58,227 nucleotides of DNA, taken from positions 1 to 58,227 of the forward strand of contig NZ_JARWOP010000281.1 of NCBI RefSeq assembly GCF_029868745.1, in the 5' to 3' direction. The notes under the pieces are model-generated. The model worked only from the letters and a program-made list of their open reading frames with translations, was not told the origin of the DNA and did no database searches. Source of the DNA: Nocardia wallacei. Its GTDB lineage: Bacteria; Actinomycetota; Actinomycetes; Mycobacteriales; Mycobacteriaceae. A program made the translations under genes and the position numbers. This document shows, one piece after another, positions 6,469 to 15,418 of this stretch; the first letter of the stretch is position 1, and the number at the start of each line of letters is the position of its first letter.

Positions 6469-8235
6469 ATGGCAGAACGGCTGGGGGCCGCGTCGCGGAG
6501 AACGATGCTTCGCGGGGCGGCGGGGATGGTTACGGCGGGAATGACGGCCGGTGCGGCGGTATGGCGACCGCCGCGCGCGGCGGCGGAGGCGGGTCGTCGG
6601 GTCGCGGTGTTCGGCGGTGGCGTGGCCGGGCTCACCGCGGCGCACGAACTGGCCGAGCGCGGCTTCGAGGTCACCGTCTACGAGCGGCGGGCGCTGGGCG
6701 GCAAGGCGCGCAGCATTCCGGTCGCGGGCAGCGGGCGCGGCGGTCGGCCCGATCTGCCCGGCGAGCACGGCTTCCGCTTCTTCCCCGGCTTCTATCGCCA
6801 CATACCGGACACGATGCGCCGAATCCCCTTCCCGGGCAACGAGAACGGGGTGTGGGACAACCTGGTGCCCGCAGCCGAGGCGCGATTCGCCCGGCAGGGC
6901 GCCGACGACACCATCGTCCCCATGCGCAGCGGCGGCGCCCGCGGCTGGGCGACCCCCGACGACTTCCGCCAGACCGTCGGCTCGGTCATCGCCACCTCGG
7001 CGAAGATGCCCACGGCCGACGCGCTCTACTTCGCCAACCGCCTGCTGGTCTTCGACACCAGTTGCGATGCGCGCCGCTTCGGGCAGTGGGAGCACGTGCC
7101 GTGGCGCGACTTCGTCGGCGCGGCCGGGCGGTCCCGGGAGTTCCGGGCGCTGCTGTCGCGCACCCTCACCACGCTGCTGGTCGCGGCCAAGGACGAGCAG
7201 GCGAGCACCCGCACCATCGGCACCATGGGCGAGCAGTTCCTCGGCAACCCGCGCGAGGTCGGCAACGACGGCCCGCTGGACCGCGTGCTCGACGGCCCGA
7301 CCAACGAGGCCTGGATCGATCCGTGGGTGCGGCTGCTGGGTGAGTTGGGCGTGCGGTTCGAGACGGCGGAAGTGCGCGGCCTGGACGTCCGGGACGGCCG
7401 GATCGTGGGCGCTCGCACCGTGGACGGCTCCGGGATCGGAAACACTGTGGCCGCAGACTATTTCGTGCTCGCCGTGCCCGTCGAGGTGGCGCGCGCGTTG
7501 TGCACGCCCGAAATCCTCGCCGTGCGACCGGAATTGGCCGAGCTGGACCGGCTGGTCGTGGACTGGATGGCCGGGATCCAGCTGTATCTGCGGCGGCCGG
7601 CGCAGATCGCGCGCGGGCACGTCGCCTACGTCGATTCACCGTGGTCGCTCACCTCGATCGCGCAGGGCCAATTCTGGTCGCGCACAAGGCTTCCCGACCG
7701 TGGCGACGGCACGGTGCAGGACTGCCTGTCGGTCGACATCTCCGACTGGAATACGCCCGGTCCGCTGTTCGGCAAGCCCGCCAAGGAATGCACGCACGAC
7801 GAGATCGCCCGCGAGGTCTGGGCGCAGCTGCGAGCCCATCTGGCGGGCGCCGCGCTGCGCGACGACGACCTGCACTCCTGGTTCCTCGACCCCGGCATCA
7901 CCTGGGACGCCGAACGCCGCCGCAACAGCAACGCCGACCCGCTGCTGATCAACACCGCGGGGTCCTGGGCGGCCCGGCCACAGCCGCACGGCGCGCTGGA
8001 AAACCTGTTCCTCGCCGGCGATTACGTGCGCACCAATGTGGACCTGGCCACCATGGAGGGCGCGAGCGAGGCGGCCCGCACGGCGGTGAACGCGCTGCTG
8101 GACGTGGCGGGCTCGAACGCCGCACGCTGCCGCGTCTTCACCCTGTACCGCGCCGCCGAACTGGAACCGCTGCGGCGACAGGACGCCGATCGCTACGCCG
8201 CGGGGCAACCCAACCTGTTCGACGTCGCGATCTGA
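6469..8235 (+). CDS. Tat-type FAD-dependent oxidoreductase (HpnE/phytoene-desaturase-like amine oxidase fold)
   Basis: The protein has 588 residues from ATG 6469, chosen because GGAGG lies 8 bp upstream. The N-terminus SRRTMLRGAAG resembles a twin-arginine signal. A Rossmann FAD site follows (VAVFGGGVAGLTAAHELAE), then ERRALGGKARS, characteristic of the NAD(P)-binding/amine oxidase superfamily that includes hydroxysqualene dehydroxylase and carotenoid desaturases. The C-terminal FAD contact is LFLAGDYVRTNVDLATMEGA. The substrate is unknown; a lipid or isoprenoid is plausible for the family. It is followed 50 bp later by a PPOX flavoprotein gene. Confidence 0.75.
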   Translation: MAERLGAASRRTMLRGAAGMVTAGMTAGAAVWRPPRAAAEAGRRVAVFGGGVAGLTAAHELAERGFEVTVYERRALGGKARSIPVAGSGRGGRPDLPGEHGFRFFPGFYRHIPDTMRRIPFPGNENGVWDNLVPAAEARFARQGADDTIVPMRSGGARGWATPDDFRQTVGSVIATSAKMPTADALYFANRLLVFDTSCDARRFGQWEHVPWRDFVGAAGRSREFRALLSRTLTTLLVAAKDEQASTRTIGTMGEQFLGNPREVGNDGPLDRVLDGPTNEAWIDPWVRLLGELGVRFETAEVRGLDVRDGRIVGARTVDGSGIGNTVAADYFVLAVPVEVARALCTPEILAVRPELAELDRLVVDWMAGIQLYLRRPAQIARGHVAYVDSPWSLTSIAQGQFWSRTRLPDRGDGTVQDCLSVDISDWNTPGPLFGKPAKECTHDEIAREVWAQLRAHLAGAALRDDDLHSWFLDPGITWDAERRRNSNADPLLINTAGSWAARPQPHGALENLFLAGDYVRTNVDLATMEGASEAARTAVNALLDVAGSNAARCRVFTLYRAAELEPLRRQDADRYAAGQPNLFDVAI

Positions 8236-8285
8236 TTGCTCACAAACCCCTTGGCGCGGGCTGTGATCGGCAGTTCAATCGGAGC

Positions 8286-8915
8286 ATGAGCGAGATCACG
8301 ACCGCCACCGAGCTGCGTGAGCTGCTCGGCGAGCCGCATCCCCGCGCCGCCACCAAGGACCGCGCCACACTGCATCCGCGCGACCGCCAATGGATCGCCA
8401 CGTCCCCGTTCGTGGTCCTGGCGACCAGTGACGCCGACGGCCACTGCGACGCCTCCCCGAAGGGCGACCCGGCCGGTTTCGTGCAGGTCCTCGACGATCG
8501 GACCATCGCCATCCCCGAGCGCCCCGGCAACCGGCGCGCCGACGGCTACCTCAACGTCCTGTCCAACCCGCACGTGGGCGTGATCTTCCTCATCCCGGGC
8601 CGCAACGAGACGCTGCGCGTCAACGGCCGCGCCCGGCTGGTCCGCGACGCCCCCTACTTCGACGACATGATCGTCAAGGGCCACCGCCCGGTGCTGGCCG
8701 TCGAGGTGGCGATCGAGCAGATCTTCTTCCACTGCGCCAAGGCGTTCATGCGCAGCAGCCTGTGGAAACCGGACGGGTGGCCGCAGGACGACCTGCCGAA
8801 CGCGGCCCGCCTGGCCAAGGAGGTTCAAACGAACCTCACCGAAACCGTCGAGCAACTCGAGCAGCGCTACTCCCCGGAGAACTACGAGAAGTTGCTCTAC
8901 AGCACCGGCGGCTAG
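8286..8915 (+). CDS. Pyridoxamine 5'-phosphate oxidase-like flavoprotein (MSMEG_1061-type)
   Basis: The 209-aa protein is a split-barrel flavin-binding protein. Visible features are the segment FVVLATSDADGHCDASPKGD near the N-terminus, IAIPERPGNRRADGYLN and the C-terminal FHCAKAFMRSSLW. These match PPOX-class proteins of mycobacteria that bind FMN or F420 and are generally of unknown substrate. The ATG lies about 50 bp downstream of the FAD oxidoreductase, so the two may be co-transcribed. Confidence 0.8.
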   Translation: MSEITTATELRELLGEPHPRAATKDRATLHPRDRQWIATSPFVVLATSDADGHCDASPKGDPAGFVQVLDDRTIAIPERPGNRRADGYLNVLSNPHVGVIFLIPGRNETLRVNGRARLVRDAPYFDDMIVKGHRPVLAVEVAIEQIFFHCAKAFMRSSLWKPDGWPQDDLPNAARLAKEVQTNLTETVEQLEQRYSPENYEKLLYSTGG

Positions 8916-8969
8916 CTCCCCGGCAGCACCGCCCGCGCACATCCCGCCGACCACCAATAAACTCGCGGC

Positions 8970-10205
8970 GTGGCAGACATCTCGGTGCGTGGACGGCTCG
9001 CGTTGCGCGCGGCGGCGACGGCGTCCTGGGCCTCGCAGAAGGCCGGTCGCGGTAAGGGTTCGATGATCGGTGGCCTGATCGCGCTGCTGCTCGACCCGAA
9101 GCTGATGACCCAGCTCGGTCGCGGCCGTCGCACGGTGCTGGTGACCGGAACCAACGGCAAATCGACCACCACCCGGATGACCGCGGCCGCGCTCGGCGCG
9201 CTCGGGCGCGTGGTGACCCAGGCGGACGGCGCCAACATGGACGCCGGCATCGTCTCGGCCCTGAGCACCGACCGCACCGCGCCGCTGGCCGCGATCGAGG
9301 TCGACGAATTGCATCTGCCGCACGTCAGCGACGCGCTGAACCCGGCCGCGGTGGTGCTGCTGAACCTGTCCCGCGACCAGCTGGACCGGGTGGGTGAGAT
9401 CAACATGATCGAGCGTAAGCTGCGCGCCGGCCTGGCCCGGCACCCGGACACCGTGCTGATCGCCAACTGTGACGACGTGCTGATCACCTCGATCGCCTAC
9501 GACCATCCGAACGTGGTGTGGGTGGCCGCGGGCAGCGGCTGGTCGGTGGACGCCACCAGCTGTCCGCGCAGCGGCGAGCCGATCGTGTGGGAGGGCACGC
9601 ACTGGCGCAGCACCGGCGCCGACTTCCATCGCCCGGAGCCGGACTGGTGGGTGGACGAGGAGCACCTCTACGGCCCCGACGGCGTGAAACTGCCGCTGCA
9701 CCTTGCCCTTCCGGGCCGGGCCAATCGCGGTAACGCCGCCCAGGCGGTGGCGGCGTCGGTCGCGCTGGGCGTGCGCCCGGAGGCGGCGGCCCAGGCGGCG
9801 GGCACCGTGCGCGAGATCGCCGGGCGCTACCGCAGCGTGCAGGTGGGCGAGCACAGCGCGCGGTTGCTGCTGGCGAAGAATCCGGCGGGCTGGCAGGAGG
9901 CGCTGTCGATGATCGACCCGGCGGCGACGGGCCTGGTCATCGCGGTCAACGGCCAGGTTCCCGACGGTGAGGACCTGTCCTGGCTGTGGGATGTGCGGTT
10001 CGAGCATTTCGAGGGCACCCAGGTGGTCGCCGCCGGGGAGCGCGCCACCGACCTCGCGGTGCGCCTGACCTACGCCGGTGTCGAGCACACCACGGTCTCG
10101 AATCCGTTGCGCGCCATCGCCTCCTGCCCGCCCGGCCGGGTCGAGGTGCTGGCCAACTACACCGCGTTCCGGGATCTGAACCGGGAGTTGGAGGGCACAG
10201 CATGA
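8970..10205 (+). CDS. murT: Lipid II isoglutaminyl synthase, Mur-ligase-like subunit
   Basis: MurT (411 aa, GTG start) works with GatD to amidate the alpha-carboxyl of D-Glu in lipid II in the cytoplasm. The ATP-binding motif VTGTNGKSTTTRM is at residues about 54-66, and the C-terminal DUF1727 region carries NYTAFRDLNREL. Where many MurT proteins have a four-Cys zinc ribbon, this one shows only SCPRSGEPI with a single Cys in the segment, so the ribbon seems degenerate. That may be normal for Mycobacteriales but should be compared. The stop overlaps the gatD start (ATGA), giving translational coupling. M. tuberculosis Rv3712-Rv3713 has the same order. Confidence 0.92.
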   Translation: MADISVRGRLALRAAATASWASQKAGRGKGSMIGGLIALLLDPKLMTQLGRGRRTVLVTGTNGKSTTTRMTAAALGALGRVVTQADGANMDAGIVSALSTDRTAPLAAIEVDELHLPHVSDALNPAAVVLLNLSRDQLDRVGEINMIERKLRAGLARHPDTVLIANCDDVLITSIAYDHPNVVWVAAGSGWSVDATSCPRSGEPIVWEGTHWRSTGADFHRPEPDWWVDEEHLYGPDGVKLPLHLALPGRANRGNAAQAVAASVALGVRPEAAAQAAGTVREIAGRYRSVQVGEHSARLLLAKNPAGWQEALSMIDPAATGLVIAVNGQVPDGEDLSWLWDVRFEHFEGTQVVAAGERATDLAVRLTYAGVEHTTVSNPLRAIASCPPGRVEVLANYTAFRDLNRELEGTA

Positions 10206-10912
10206 GGGAATCGACCGTCCGCATCGGGCTGGTGCTGCCCGACGTGATGGGCACCTACGGCGACGGCGGCAATGCCGTGGTGCTGCGGCAGCGGCTGCGG
10301 ATGCGCGGGCACGACGCCGAGATCGTCGAGGTCACGCTGAACGACCCGGTTCCGGAGTCGCTGGACGTCTACCTGCTCGGCGGCGCCGAGGATTCGGCGC
10401 AGCGCCTGGCGACGCGCCATTTGCAGCGCTACCCCGGCCTGCAGCAGGCCGCCGCGAAAGGCGTTCCGGTACTGGCGATCTGCGCCGCGATCCAGGTGCT
10501 CGGCCACTGGTACGAGACCTCGCGCGGCGAGCGGGTCGACGGTGTGGGACTGTTCGACGTCACCACCGCGCCGCAGGCCGTGCGCGCCATCGGCGAGGTG
10601 GCCACCACGCCGTTGCTCCCCGGCCTGTCCCAGCCCCTGACCGGCTTCGAAAACCACCGGGGCGGAACGAAACTCGGCAGCGACGCGCAGGGTCTGGCCC
10701 GCGTCACCCGCGGTGTGGGCAACGGCGTCGGCGACGGCCTGGAAGGCGTGGTGCAGGGCTCGGTCATGGGCACCTACATGCACGGCCCCGCGCTGGCCCG
10801 CAATCCGGAACTGGCCGACTACTTGCTCATGCGCGCCCTCGGCGTGGACGAACTGACCCCCTTGGATCTGCCGGAGGTCGACCAGCTCCGCCGCGAGCGC
10901 CTGCGCGCCTGA
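10202..10912 (+). CDS. gatD: Lipid II isoglutaminyl synthase, glutamine amidotransferase subunit
   Basis: This 236-aa class I (triad) amidotransferase releases ammonia from glutamine for MurT. The nucleophile is Cys94 in VLAICAAIQVLG and the catalytic His is His194 in GTYMHGPALARNPELAD. Early glycine motifs LPDVMGTYGDGGN and LLGGAEDSAQ match the CobB/CobQ-like GATase fold. The ATG overlaps the murT stop by four bases. Amidated stem peptide is needed for efficient cross-linking, so the pair is expected to be essential or nearly so. Confidence 0.93.
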   Translation: MRESTVRIGLVLPDVMGTYGDGGNAVVLRQRLRMRGHDAEIVEVTLNDPVPESLDVYLLGGAEDSAQRLATRHLQRYPGLQQAAAKGVPVLAICAAIQVLGHWYETSRGERVDGVGLFDVTTAPQAVRAIGEVATTPLLPGLSQPLTGFENHRGGTKLGSDAQGLARVTRGVGNGVGDGLEGVVQGSVMGTYMHGPALARNPELADYLLMRALGVDELTPLDLPEVDQLRRERLRA

Positions 10913-10967
10913 TTACCTTCGATAGTTCCAAGCTATAGGAGCGTTGTTATGAGGACTCCCGATTGTG

Positions 10968-10997
10968 TTGAGGCGATTGTCGTCCGCCGGGTACGCT
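10968..10997 (+). promoter_or_regulatory. Candidate promoter for the cholesterol oxidase gene
   Basis: TTGAGG (10968-10973) and TACGCT (10992-10997) are separated by 18 bp, a plausible actinobacterial -35/-10 pair. It lies 33 bp upstream of the GTG start. This is prediction from sequence only. Confidence 0.35.
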
Positions 10998-11029
10998 CGC
11001 GCGCGATCGAACGTGATTAAGGAGTCCGG

Positions 11030-12652
11030 GTGCACAGACGTGCCTTTCTGAAGGCTGCCGGGACGGCGGCGTTGCTGGGTGCGGTGGGGGCTGTGCACGG
11101 GACCGGTCCGGCCGCCGCCGACCCGGTCTGGAGCGAGCTGTTCCGGAGCTGGGTGCCGGAGATCTTCGCGCCCCTCGCCGATCCGCCCGAGCATTCGCCG
11201 GCCATCGTCGTCGGCTCCGGGTTCGGCGCCGCGGTCGCCGCGCGGCGGCTGGCCGAGGCGGGCGTGGCGAATACCGTGCTGGAGCGGGGATCTCGCTGGC
11301 CCAACGATCCCTGGCGGGAGATCTTCACCGGCGACGACCTGCCCGACGGGCGCGGCTTCTGGCATCGCAGCAGTTTCACCGGCGTCACCAAGGTACCCAT
11401 GCAGTGCGCCCCGTTCGGCGGCGTTCTCGACGTCACCGAATTCTCCGGTATCGACGTGTGGCGCGCGGCGGCGGTGGGCGGCGGATCCGTGGTGTTCACC
11501 GGCGCGATGGTCGCCCCCGAGCAGCGCTGGTTCGACGAGATCTTCGGCGGCACAGTCGCATTCGGCGAGATGGATCGGGTGTACTACCCGCGGGTGCGGC
11601 AGCAGCTGCGGCTGGGCCCGCTCCCGCCGGACCTGTACGCCGCGTCGCCGTTCAGTCATTCCCGGCGCTGGGACGAGCAGGCCCGCGCGGCCGGCTACCA
11701 GCCGCAGGGCAACGACTCGATCTTCAACTGGGACATCCTGCGCGGCGAATTGGCCGGCGCCACCCGGCCCTCGGCCACCGCGGCGCGCAGCAACCTGGGC
11801 AACTCCAACGGCGCGAAGTTCGATCTGAACCAGAACTACCTGAAATACGCCCAGGAGTCCGGCAAGTCGGCGGTCTACCCCGGCCATCGCGTCGACGCCA
11901 TCGCCCAGGACCCGGGCGGCCGGTACGTCGTGACCGTGACCAAGCTGGATCCCACCGGCGCGGTACTGGCCACCCGCACCCTCACCTGCGACCGGCTCTT
12001 TCTCGGCGCCGGCTCGATCGGCACCACCGAGCTGCTGGTGCGCGCCCAGGCCACCGGCGCGCTGCCGCACCTGAACGAGCACATCGGCGACGGCTGGGGC
12101 ACCAACGGCGACGTGGTGCTCGCCCGCGTCGACAACTCGCTGTCGGGCACCGGCCAGGGCGTGCCGAGCGCCAGTCGCATCTTCGACGCCTCCGGAATGC
12201 CGCTGACGCTGGAGAATTGGTTCATCCCCGGTGTCCCGGTGGAGACCGGCGCATTGGCCTCGCTGGGCATGGTCTTCGATCCGACCCGCGCCCGCATCGG
12301 CTTCGACGCCGGGCGCAATGCCGCCGCCCTGGCCTGGCCGCGGCAGGCGCAGGAGCAGGTGGTGGAGGCGTGCCGGCTGGTCGACCGCCGCATCGCCGAA
12401 CGGTCCGGCGCCGTCTTCGACTACGTCACCCCGCTCGGCTACGACGCCAACGCCGTCTTCACCGCGCATCCCCTCGGCGGCGCGGTGCTCGGCCGCGCCA
12501 CCGACAACTACGGCCGGGTGCACGGTCATCCGGGCCTGTACGTGGTGGACGGCGCCGCGATTCCGGGCAGCACCGGCACGGTGAACCCGTCGCTGACCAT
12601 CACCGCGCTCGCCGAACGCAATCTGGAGGCGATCGTCCGCGCCGGTCAGTGA
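11030..12652 (+). CDS. Secreted cholesterol oxidase (GMC family, type I)
   Basis: The 540-aa protein resembles Streptomyces/Rhodococcus type I cholesterol oxidases, which convert cholesterol to cholest-4-en-3-one. The N-terminus has a textbook Tat motif (HRRAFLKAAG) and a hydrophobic stretch ending AAADP. FAD binding is shown by IVVGSGFGAAVAARRLAEAG and AVGGGSVVFTG. The expected catalytic residues are present: His in FTAHPLGGAVLG, Asn in STGTVNPSLTITALAERN, and a Glu in LTLENWF that probably equals Glu361. GTG is the start, with AAGGA 7 bp upstream. It fits with steroid or lipid catabolic genes elsewhere in the window. Confidence 0.85.
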   Translation: MHRRAFLKAAGTAALLGAVGAVHGTGPAAADPVWSELFRSWVPEIFAPLADPPEHSPAIVVGSGFGAAVAARRLAEAGVANTVLERGSRWPNDPWREIFTGDDLPDGRGFWHRSSFTGVTKVPMQCAPFGGVLDVTEFSGIDVWRAAAVGGGSVVFTGAMVAPEQRWFDEIFGGTVAFGEMDRVYYPRVRQQLRLGPLPPDLYAASPFSHSRRWDEQARAAGYQPQGNDSIFNWDILRGELAGATRPSATAARSNLGNSNGAKFDLNQNYLKYAQESGKSAVYPGHRVDAIAQDPGGRYVVTVTKLDPTGAVLATRTLTCDRLFLGAGSIGTTELLVRAQATGALPHLNEHIGDGWGTNGDVVLARVDNSLSGTGQGVPSASRIFDASGMPLTLENWFIPGVPVETGALASLGMVFDPTRARIGFDAGRNAAALAWPRQAQEQVVEACRLVDRRIAERSGAVFDYVTPLGYDANAVFTAHPLGGAVLGRATDNYGRVHGHPGLYVVDGAAIPGSTGTVNPSLTITALAERNLEAIVRAGQ

Positions 12653-12749
12653 GTGCGGCACGGCGCGATTGTGACATCCGGCGCAGCGGAGACATCGGTG
12701 CCGACACCCATTACTCTCGGCGGGACCGTTCGATGTGGAAGGGATCGCT

Positions 12750-13523
12750 GTGTCGCCCGAGGAGTACCCGCGCAAACCGCCGGCGCTGTGGACCGACTTC
12801 CTGATGCTGGCGCTCGCCGTGGTCTCGGTGGTGCTGGTCGGCTGGGTTACCTTCTTCCCGATCTCGCCGGGCGCCTACCACGTGTTCGTGATCGTCGACT
12901 ACACGATCTGCGCGATCTTCGCCGTCGAGTTCGGGTGGCGCTGGCGCCGGGCGGACTGGTCCTGGACGTTCCCGTTCGTGTACTGGTACGAGGTGCTGGG
13001 CATGATCCCGGTGACCAGCCCGTTCTTCCGCGGTTTCCGATTGCTGCGGGTCGTGGTGATCCTGGTCCGGCTGGCCCGAGTCGCCGACCGCGTCTTCGGT
13101 GACCGGGTGACCGCGGCGGTGGTGAACCGTTTCGTCGGCACCATCGTCGAGACGATCAAGCGCCCGGTGACCATGGCCGTGCTGGAGGAGGTGGCGACGG
13201 TGCTGCGCGCGGGCCGCTACACCCGCAATATCGCCACCGCGCTGGAGGAGAACCGCGGCGAACTCGACGCCATGATCGTCGAGTTGATCCGCAAGGACCC
13301 GCAGATCGGCCGGGTGCGCTATCTCCCGTTCCACGAGGACATCATCCGGACCATCGCCGATATCAGTTTCCGCATCGTGTTCCAGGCGCTGGCCGATCCG
13401 CGCACCGACGAGCTGATCGGAGATGTGTTGCGGGAGAACGTGAATCAGATGCGCGAGGCGGTCCGCGACGGCGTGGAAGTGCCGGAGACGGTGGACCACA
13501 AGTCCCCGGTCCACTATCGCTAG
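12750..13523 (+). CDS. Voltage-sensor-like ion transporter protein without an obvious pore
   Basis: From GTG 12750 (GAAGGG six bases upstream) the product is about 257 aa; an in-frame GTG at 12735 is an alternative. Three hydrophobic helices precede an S4-like helix FRGFRLLRVVVILVRLARV with Arg at near every third position. No pore loop or selectivity filter (such as TxGYG or TVGYG) follows. Instead there is a long amphipathic C-terminal half with coiled-coil character (KRPVTMAVLEEVATVL onward). Relatives in actinobacteria are annotated as ion transporter proteins. It may be a voltage sensor or proton-conducting VSD. Its stop codon overlaps that of the convergent ltrA-like gene (CTAG, 13520-13523). 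Confidence 0.65.
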   Translation: MSPEEYPRKPPALWTDFLMLALAVVSVVLVGWVTFFPISPGAYHVFVIVDYTICAIFAVEFGWRWRRADWSWTFPFVYWYEVLGMIPVTSPFFRGFRLLRVVVILVRLARVADRVFGDRVTAAVVNRFVGTIVETIKRPVTMAVLEEVATVLRAGRYTRNIATALEENRGELDAMIVELIRKDPQIGRVRYLPFHEDIIRTIADISFRIVFQALADPRTDELIGDVLRENVNQMREAVRDGVEVPETVDHKSPVHYR

Positions 13524-14728
13524 CCCGTGGCGCCGTGCCGGATCTCCTCGCGCGGCTCCGCGAAACGCACCAGTTCCCACCCGGTCAGCGCGGCCAGCAC
13601 CGCGCACAGCAGCGCCAGCGCGGCCATCGCCGGTACCTGTGTCGCCACCGGGAGCAGCGCGGCCAGCAGCACCGCGGTCGCCACTCGCGCCCAGGAGACC
13701 TGCCCGGTGGCGTACTGCTTGAAACCGACGAGCGCGAGCAGGTACAGCATCACCCCGCCGTAGAGCGCGAACATCGGAATCCCGTGCAGCGCATCGTGCA
13801 ACGTATGCCCCTGGGCGCCGCCGAGGTAGTTGAGCACCTTCTTCAGGCCCAGCGACAGCGCGATGACGCCCGCGATCATCGGAAAATGCCAGAAGGTGTA
13901 GCAGTTTCGCGCGATCTGGATGCGCCGCTCGCCGCGGGCGTGGGTCATCGCATGCTCCACCGCGGTGGCCGCCACGTCGAAGTACGCCCACCACAACAGC
14001 CCCGAAACCGTCAGTGCCAGTAGCGATCCCACGGCGATGGGCCACGAAATGGGCAGCCCCGCCATGCCGACGCCGATGGAGACGATCGACTCGCCGAGCG
14101 CCACGATGATGATCAGCCCGTGCCGTTCGGCGAAGTGGCTCGCCGAGTTCAGCCGCCACTGGTTGCCGGCGAAGAAGGTCCACAGCATGTCGCCGGCGAT
14201 GGCCGCGATCCACAGCCAGATCTGGACGGTGCCGTGCTCGAGCGCCGCCACGATCAGCAGCGTGGTGCCGATCGTGATGGACCCCGCGGCCCAGCGCGTC
14301 ACCTGCCCGCGCAATTGCTGGTCCTCGTTGCTGGCCAGCCAGAACATCAGCAGGTGCACCAGCCGGATGACCAGGTAGGCGATCGCGAAAACCAGTGGCC
14401 CGTACCAGCCGCCGGGCATGTCGTGGAACGCCTCGGGGATCACCTCCGCCACGATCAGCGCCGCGCCCATCGCGGCGAACATCGCGACCCGCGCGATCCC
14501 CTCGTCGGCCTTCACCACGTTGCCCAGCCAGGCGTAGGCGATCCACACCCACCACATGACCGCGAGCACCAGCACGGCCCGCAGCATGTTCAACGCCGTC
14601 GTCTCGTGCGCGGCCAGATCGGTCACCTGGGTGAACGCGAACACCAACACGAGGTCGAAGAACAGCTCCAGCTGGGTCACCGAGGCATCCTCGGAGACTG
14701 CCTGGATCCGCCGTTTCACACCGGTCAT
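13520..14728 (-). CDS. Low temperature requirement A (LtrA)-family membrane protein
   Basis: The 402-aa protein has about ten hydrophobic helices and the LtrA signature near the N-terminus, VTQLELFFDLVLVFAFTQVT. Later GNQWRLNSASHFAERHGLIIIVALGESIVSIGVG is also characteristic of the family. LtrA was first linked to cold growth in Listeria; its molecular activity is not established. The gene is convergent with the voltage-sensor gene and shares the CTAG stop overlap. Confidence 0.85.
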   Translation of the reverse strand: MTGVKRRIQAVSEDASVTQLELFFDLVLVFAFTQVTDLAAHETTALNMLRAVLVLAVMWWVWIAYAWLGNVVKADEGIARVAMFAAMGAALIVAEVIPEAFHDMPGGWYGPLVFAIAYLVIRLVHLLMFWLASNEDQQLRGQVTRWAAGSITIGTTLLIVAALEHGTVQIWLWIAAIAGDMLWTFFAGNQWRLNSASHFAERHGLIIIVALGESIVSIGVGMAGLPISWPIAVGSLLALTVSGLLWWAYFDVAATAVEHAMTHARGERRIQIARNCYTFWHFPMIAGVIALSLGLKKVLNYLGGAQGHTLHDALHGIPMFALYGGVMLYLLALVGFKQYATGQVSWARVATAVLLAALLPVATQVPAMAALALLCAVLAALTGWELVRFAEPREEIRHGATG

Positions 14729-14769
14729 GCCGATATCGTGCCAGTCGGTCGGTGTTCTCGGGGTGACGC

Positions 14770-15225
14770 TCAGCCCACGTCGTAGTTCTCGAACCGGAAC
14801 TTCTCGATGAATTCGATCAGGTTCTGCACCGCTTCCTCGTTCACGCGGGCGATGCTGCGTTTCATCAGGATTCCCGGCACGGGGATCGGCAGTTGCAGTT
14901 CGGAGTGGTACCAGACCTCGGTGCCCTCCCCGGTCACCTCGAGCTCGAACCAGCCGCGGCCGCCGCCGCCGCCGCCGCTCTCCACGACTTCCCACGCAAC
15001 CCGGTCGTCGGTGCAGTCGTATTCGAGAACCTGCCGATCGGAATTGCCGAGCGGGGTGACCGTGGCGTATACCTTCTTGGGACGTCCGTAGTCGTCGTAA
15101 GTCGCCACGCGCACATCCTTGTGCGACGGTGACCATTCCGGGATCCGATCGATCGCGAGCAAGGCTTCCATGACTTGGTCGGGATCGAGGTCGATGACAA
15201 ATCGGTGGTCGGTCTTCGTGCGCAT
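14770..15225 (-). CDS. SRPBCC (START-like) family protein
   Basis: This 151-aa polyketide cyclase/START-like fold protein has an N-terminal HRFVIDLDPDQVMEALLAID, the typical helix-grip entry, and then IPEWSPSHKDVRV. The C-terminal helix is EEAVQNLIEFIEKF. A seven-Gly run lies in the loop at EVVESGGGGGGRGW. The ATG has GGAGGG ahead on the minus strand. Such proteins bind hydrophobic ligands; the ligand here is unknown. It lies 41 bp from the ltrA-like start on the same strand, upstream of it. Confidence 0.8.
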   Translation of the reverse strand: MRTKTDHRFVIDLDPDQVMEALLAIDRIPEWSPSHKDVRVATYDDYGRPKKVYATVTPLGNSDRQVLEYDCTDDRVAWEVVESGGGGGGRGWFELEVTGEGTEVWYHSELQLPIPVPGILMKRSIARVNEEAVQNLIEFIEKFRFENYDVG

Positions 15226-15418
15226 GCTGTGCCCTCCACCCCCCGTAATGCTTCGAGCCCGATTGTCGCCGGGGCCACAGCGCACGTCAACCGGCTCTCC
15301 GGCGCGGCAGTCCGTCCGGGGCACGGTGTTTCGAGACGCGCGGTCGTGCGGGCTGCGGCCGCCGCGCCTGGTCGGCGCACTAGTGACAGTGGCGGAATCC
15401 GGCCACCAGTGATGAGCA

